DNA of 64,000 bases, taken from the NCBI RefSeq assembly GCF_014322765.1, contig NZ_JAASTZ010000011.1:40724-104723 (forward strand), in the 5' to 3' direction. How positions within the stretch are numbered: position 1 is the first letter of the stretch; every line of letters begins with the position of its first letter. The translations under genes and the position numbers were made by a program. Source of the DNA: Listeria immobilis. Lineage in GTDB: Bacteria; Bacillota; Bacilli; Lactobacillales; Listeriaceae. Of the stretch, positions 60,412 through 64,000 are shown piece by piece. The notes under the pieces are model-generated. The model did not search any database, had not been told where the DNA came from, and worked only from the letters and a program-made list of their open reading frames with translations.

Positions 60412-61041
60412 TTACACATGTTTTTGTAAGATGGATTCAATTTTAGTGGTCATTAAGTCAATAGCAACGTGATTTTCGCCGCCTTCTGGAATAATAATAT
60501 CTGCAAATTTTTTAGTTGGTTCAATAAATTCGTTATGCATCGGTTTAACAACAGAAAGATATTGTTCAATGACGGAATCCATCGTTCTTCCTCGTTCTTT
60601 CATGTCTCTTAATAGACGACGAATAAAACGAATATCATCATCTGTGTCCACATACACTTTTATATCCATTAAATCTCTAAGCCGTTTATCTTCTAGTATT
60701 AAAATGCCTTCTAAGATAATTACTTCTCGTGGCTCTTGAATTTCTACTTCTTTTTTTCGGGTATATTTTGCATAATCGTAAATTGGTTTTTCAATGGTTT
60801 CATATCGCCGAAGTGCTGCAATATGGGAAATAAGCAGTTCAGTATCAAAAGCAAGCGGATGATCATAGTTTACTTTTAAACGGTCTTCAAAACACATATT
60901 TGCTTGATCATGGTAATAAACATCTTGTGCAATCATTAAAATGGAATGTCCGCTAAAATGATCACAAATTGCTTTTGTTACGCTTGTTTTCCCAGAACCG
61001 GAACCACCTGTTACACCAACTACAATGGGTTTTTTTGTCAT
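60412..61041 (-). CDS. udk: Uridine kinase
   Basis: Phosphorylates uridine and cytidine in pyrimidine salvage, 209 aa. P-loop GGSGSGKTS at about 11-19, YDHPLAFD substrate region, and [15 protein letters not shown] lid. It overlaps the methyltransferase upstream by 4 bp (translational coupling). The B. subtilis order mltG-yrrM-...-udk-greA is kept except that the yrrN/yrrO peptidase genes are missing. Confidence 0.96.
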   Translation of the reverse strand: MTKKPIVVGVTGGSGSGKTSVTKAICDHFSGHSILMIAQDVYYHDQANMCFEDRLKVNYDHPLAFDTELLISHIAALRRYETIEKPIYDYAKYTRKKEVEIQEPREVIILEGILILEDKRLRDLMDIKVYVDTDDDIRFIRRLLRDMKERGRTMDSVIEQYLSVVKPMHNEFIEPTKKFADIIIPEGGENHVAIDLMTTKIESILQKHV

Positions 61042-61691
61042 GATTCGCCTCCAGTTTTCTTTCTTTTTGATATAGATAAGCCGTCACCAAGAGGAATGGT
61101 GGTTGTCGTAAAATCAGGGTGAGTTACTAGAAAATCATTAAAATGACGCATTTTCCTAGCTACGCGAAGTTTTCGCTGCTTTTCAGGCGACATATCTAGC
61201 GCTAATCCTTTGAAAAGAACATTATCACTATAAATAACACCATCTGCGGCTAAAGCATCGGTATAAATGTGGAAAAATTTCTCATATTGCGCTTTGGCAG
61301 CATCTATAAATATCGCATCAAATGGGCCATATGCCAAAATTTCTTCCGCCCCTTCAATAGCATCGGTTAATAGGACTTTTATTCTGTCAGAAGCTCCATA
61401 TCGCTCAATGTTATGTATTGCTTTATTATAGCGTTCTTCATCACGCTCAACTGTGATAATTTCTGTATTTGGTAGTTTATCAGCCATTTTTAAAGCGGAG
61501 TAACCAATTGCCGTCCCTAGTTCTAATATTTTTTTTGGTTTTTGAATATCTAAAATTTGAAGTAAGCAATAGAGTGAGTCTGGCTCCATAATTGGTACTT
61601 CATTTTCTTTCGCATATGTTTCTAGCTCCACAAAAAAAGGGCTGCTCTCAGGAATATGTTTTAATAAATACTCATGGATCATATCATTCAC
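61038..61691 (-). CDS. O-methyltransferase (YrrM; TrmR-type)
   Basis: Class I SAM methyltransferase of the catechol O-methyltransferase-like family, 217 aa. Visible are [16 protein letters not shown] (motif I), [21 protein letters not shown] and YSDNVLFKG. The B. subtilis orthologue has been assigned as TrmR, forming 5-methoxyuridine at tRNA position 34; this is family knowledge. Start GTG 61691 with AGGTGA upstream. It follows mltG across a hairpin. Confidence 0.88.
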   Translation of the reverse strand: MNDMIHEYLLKHIPESSPFFVELETYAKENEVPIMEPDSLYCLLQILDIQKPKKILELGTAIGYSALKMADKLPNTEIITVERDEERYNKAIHNIERYGASDRIKVLLTDAIEGAEEILAYGPFDAIFIDAAKAQYEKFFHIYTDALAADGVIYSDNVLFKGLALDMSPEKQRKLRVARKMRHFNDFLVTHPDFTTTTIPLGDGLSISKRKKTGGES

Positions 61692-61721
61692 TTTTCATTT
61701 CACCTATCCTCACAAACAAAG

Positions 61722-61761
61722 CACCTGTCAAATAACATGCAAAACATGTATCTGACAAGTG
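61722..61761 (-). terminator. Hairpin between mltG and yrrM
   Basis: Complementary arms CACCTGTCA...AACATG (from 61722) and CATGT...TGACAAGTG (to 61761). On the minus strand it is followed only by a broken T tract, so a weak terminator at most. Confidence 0.5.
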
Positions 61762-61767
61762 GTTGTT

Positions 61768-62838
61768 TTAATTATTTTTAGTAATATGCTCTTCCTTTAA
61801 TTTATTATGCTCTTCTAATGTCTTAGAAAAGTATACTTGTCCTGTTTTTGTGTTAGCTAAGAAGTAAAGATAGTCAGTTTTTTCAGGATATAAGGTTGCT
61901 TCCATTGAAGAACTACCACTATTTGAAATTGGTCCTGGTGGCAATCCTTTATTTTTGTATGTGTTATATGGTGAATCTACTTTTAAATCTTCATAGGTTG
62001 TTTTACTTTTGTGTTTTCCAAGTGCATAAAGAACAGTTGGATCAGTTTGAAGAGGCATATCTTTTGCTAAACGATTATAAAAAACGCTAGCAATTTTGTT
62101 TCGGTCGACATTTTCTGTTGCTTCTTTTTCGATAATAGAAGACATGGTTAGAAAATGGTGTACGGACATTTTTTGTTTGGTTAATTCATCGCGATATTTA
62201 GCAATATTCAATTCCGTTGCTTTGACCATTTCCTCAATAATTGTTTCGGCTGTTGCATTTGTTTCCTTAAAGGTGTAAGTTGCTGGGTATAAATATCCTT
62301 CTAGTGGATGTTTAATCGCTTTATTTAATACATCATTTGTCACTGTTTCTGGGTATTTATCCATCATAGTTGCAATAAAGTCAGGATTATCCATTGTTTC
62401 TATAACATCCGCTTTTTTAAGTTTAGGTTGATAGCTAACGATTCTTTCAGCAATTTGGTCTAGTGTATAACCTTCTGGAATAACTAGTTTTTCAGGTGCA
62501 ATGGTTTTGCCCTCTTGCATTTTTTTTACGATTTCGTCTGTGTTCATTGCTGGGCTAAGTTCATAATTGCCTGCTTTTAAATTAGTATCATTATTATATT
62601 TTACATAAAAAGAAAAAATCGAAGCGTTGTTAATTACTTTTTTATCTTCCAAAATAGTAGAAATATCAGAAATGCTCGATCCAGCTGGAATTTCTACGAC
62701 CATTTTATCTTTACTTGCTTCATCCCTTGGTTCCAGTTGTGATTTTACATAATAATATCCAGAAAAAGTAGCTATAACTAAAATTAAGACAATAATAGAA
62801 ATAATGATTGTAATTTTTTTTCCTTTTGTATTTTTCAT
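61768..62838 (-). CDS. mltG: Endolytic murein transglycosylase MltG
   Basis: Inner-membrane enzyme cleaving nascent peptidoglycan strands, 356 aa. A short cytoplasmic N-terminus, one membrane helix (about 8-28), a LysM-like subdomain (VEIPAGSSISDIS, VIPEGYTLDQIAERI) and the YceG catalytic domain with the Glu in SSIIEKEA and TDPTVLYALG, LPPGPISNSG. The start is ATG 62838 with ATGAGGT upstream. A TATAAT lies about 35 bp before the start. Confidence 0.94.
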   Translation of the reverse strand: MKNTKGKKITIIISIIVLILVIATFSGYYYVKSQLEPRDEASKDKMVVEIPAGSSISDISTILEDKKVINNASIFSFYVKYNNDTNLKAGNYELSPAMNTDEIVKKMQEGKTIAPEKLVIPEGYTLDQIAERIVSYQPKLKKADVIETMDNPDFIATMMDKYPETVTNDVLNKAIKHPLEGYLYPATYTFKETNATAETIIEEMVKATELNIAKYRDELTKQKMSVHHFLTMSSIIEKEATENVDRNKIASVFYNRLAKDMPLQTDPTVLYALGKHKSKTTYEDLKVDSPYNTYKNKGLPPGPISNSGSSSMEATLYPEKTDYLYFLANTKTGQVYFSKTLEEHNKLKEEHITKNN

Positions 62839-62928
62839 TTTAGACCTCATTTCATTGAAAACAATTCTTATCTATTATACCGATTATCTAATTAAAATGC
62901 TATTCAATATAGAAAAATTTCTTAAAAA

Positions 62929-62957
62929 GTGACGTTTTTATGTTTTTTCGGTATAAT
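62929..62957 (+). promoter_or_regulatory. dedA promoter
   Basis: -35 GTGACG (62929-62934), 17-bp spacer, -10 TATAAT (62952-62957), about 85 bp before the ATG. Confidence 0.65.
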
Positions 62958-63040
62958 GAATAGCGTGATTTATCGAACAAGACAGAATCGGTCAAAGACT
63001 TGCTTCTGCCAATTAAATATCGTTTGAAGGAGTCTTTTGA

Positions 63041-63667
63041 ATGTTACATACATTAATACAAAGCTTACAAGATTTTACTATGTGGTTAGTTGATTCACTT
63101 GGGCATTGGGGTATTTTTCTTGGAATGTTGATTGAAAGTGTTTGTATTCCGCTCCCTAGTGAAGTGATTATGTTATTTGGTGGTTTTATGGCGGAGGCTG
63201 GAAAATTAAATTTCTGGCTAGTCGTATTTGCTGGTATCGCGGGCAATCTTGTTGGTTCTCTAATTGCTTATTATATTGGTAAATTTGGTGGTAGAGCGCT
63301 CGTACTGAAATTTGGAAAATATATATTTTTAAATGTTAAACATTTGGATAAAGCAGAACTTTGGTTTGGCCGTTATGGTGCTAGAGCCGTTTTCTTCGGT
63401 CGTGTTTTACCAGTTATTCGAACATTTATTTCTTTACCAGCTGGTATTGCAAAGATGAATGTATGGAAATTTGTTATTTATACGATTCTAGGTTGTATCC
63501 CGTGGAATATTTTCCTCACTTGGCTTGGTTATTCGCTTGGCTCCAATTGGAGTGTAGTGGAAAAATATACGCGGCCTATTAGTTATTTAATGTTAGCGTT
63601 AGTTATTGGAATTATAATTTATCTTGCTTATAAAGTATGGAATAAACGAGCAAGAAACACAAAATAA
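63041..63667 (+). CDS. DedA family membrane protein
   Basis: Polytopic membrane protein of 208 aa (VTT/SNARE-associated domain). Family motifs are ESVCIPLPSEV near residue 28, the amphipathic-helix signature FGRYGARAVFFGRVLPVIRT near 108-127, and a C-terminal helix with a basic tail. DedA proteins include the undecaprenyl-phosphate and phosphatidylethanolamine flippases; which one this is cannot be told. Start ATG 63041 with GAAGGAG upstream. It is a plus-strand single gene whose 3' end meets an IS element. Confidence 0.9.
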   Translation: MLHTLIQSLQDFTMWLVDSLGHWGIFLGMLIESVCIPLPSEVIMLFGGFMAEAGKLNFWLVVFAGIAGNLVGSLIAYYIGKFGGRALVLKFGKYIFLNVKHLDKAELWFGRYGARAVFFGRVLPVIRTFISLPAGIAKMNVWKFVIYTILGCIPWNIFLTWLGYSLGSNWSVVEKYTRPISYLMLALVIGIIIYLAYKVWNKRARNTK

Positions 63668-63669
63668 AA

Positions 63670-63692
63670 AAGCTTGTCTTAACAATAAGCTT
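63670..63692. terminator. Terminator hairpin at dedA 3' end, disrupted on its plus side
   Basis: Eight-bp arms AAGCTTGT (63670-63677) and ATAAGCTT (63685-63692, one wobble). An A tract precedes it, giving a good terminator in the minus direction. In the plus direction, where dedA needs it, the stem is followed by GTAGCGAG instead of a T tract, because IS sequence begins there. Confidence 0.7.
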
Positions 63693-64000
63693 GTAGCGAG
63701 ACCCAAAAGTTAGACCAAATGCCGACCAGAGAAATCTGGTTGGTATTTTTATGCGGTCATCCGTTCGCGGTACTGAATAGGACTACAACCAAGTTTCGTT
63801 TTAATTCGATGATGATTGTAGTAATGTATTCAATCTTCTATTGCTTGTTTCAATTGTTTAAAGCTGGCATAAATTACCCCATAATACATTTCTTGTTTTA
63901 ACAGTCCAAAGCAATTCTCCAATGGAGAATTGTCAAAACAGTTCCCTTTTCGTGACATACTTTGAAAGATGTTTTGCTTGGTTAACTGCTTTTTGTATGC
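63692..64000 (-). mobile_element. 3' end of an IS3-family (IS150-like) insertion sequence
   Basis: The segment runs from a terminal TG and a likely terminal inverted repeat (about 63692-63718, containing GACCCAAAAGTTAGAC, typical of IS3-family ends) through a small hairpin (63722-63743) into the end of a transposase on the minus strand. It continues beyond the window, so the left inverted repeat and target duplication cannot be checked. Confidence 0.82.
63749..64000 (-). pseudogene. IS3-family transposase OrfB, C-terminal part with in-frame stop
   Basis: Reading the minus strand from 64000 gives the integrase-core C-terminus: SMSRKGNCFDNSPLENCFG (with the final Glu of the DDE triad) and QEMYYG. 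Then AIED is followed by a TGA at 63830-63832, after which the same frame continues as IHYYNHHRIKTKLG and CSPIQYRERMTA to a TAA at 63749-63751. Family members have an aromatic residue (Tyr or Trp) at the stop position, so TGG to TGA is a simple explanation. About 27 conserved residues are cut off. Upstream part not visible. Confidence 0.82.

Overview
The window is a low-GC Gram-positive chromosome segment. Protein sequences and gene order match the core chromosome of Listeria (sensu stricto clade), corresponding from memory to about lmo1432-lmo1499 of L. monocytogenes EGD-e. Almost everything is housekeeping and lies on the minus strand. The exceptions are seven plus-strand genes: a DUF1189 membrane protein, azlC, azlD, an acidic membrane protein, rpsT, pepF and dedA. 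No rRNA, tRNA, prophage or CRISPR array was seen.

Layout, left to right: start codon of a gene running off the left edge; a glutathione-reductase-like flavoenzyme; asd-dapG-dapA-rnjB (aspartate/diaminopimelate branch plus RNase J2); class B PBP and sodA; DUF1189 protein and azlCD; PrsA foldase; zinc uptake operon zurA-zurM-zurR with a Zur box; ppaC, nfo, cshB; yaiI-dnaG-rpoD (macromolecular synthesis operon) followed by trmK and a Nif3 protein; PPDK regulator; glyQS behind a glycine T-box; recO; phoH-pgpH-ybeY-dgkA-cdd-era; rpsU-yqeY; the heat-shock operon hrcA-grpE-dnaK-dnaJ-prmA-rsmE with CIRCE; hemW, lepA, rpsT, holA; the late competence genes comEA/comEB/comEC; the yqeG-yqeH-aroE-yhbY-nadD-yqeK-rsfS-methyltransferase cluster; pepF; mtnN, yrrS, greA, udk, yrrM, mltG; dedA; and at the right edge the 3' end of a broken IS3-family transposase.

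The most informative feature is an absence. In L. monocytogenes, as I recall it, ispG (gcpE) follows the DUF1189 gene and ispH (lytB) lies between cshB and the Nif3 gene. Both are missing here, leaving short tidy junctions. Loss of both terminal MEP-pathway genes has been reported for L. innocua, so a non-monocytogenes Listeria fits best, with isoprenoids then coming from the mevalonate route. Species cannot be fixed from sequence reading alone.

Regulatory DNA is well preserved: a Zur box over the zurA -35, CIRCE, a full T-box with GGC specifier, many sigma-A promoters with 16-18 bp spacers, and intrinsic terminators at most operon ends. Two perfect inverted repeats, over the yaiI-dnaG-rpoD and cshB promoters, have no regulator I can name. 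I found no wholly new multi-gene system. The items most worth checking are the paired MEP-gene loss, these two operator-like repeats, a terminator-shaped hairpin in the primase/sigma-factor leader, and an IS that seems to have landed in the dedA terminator.
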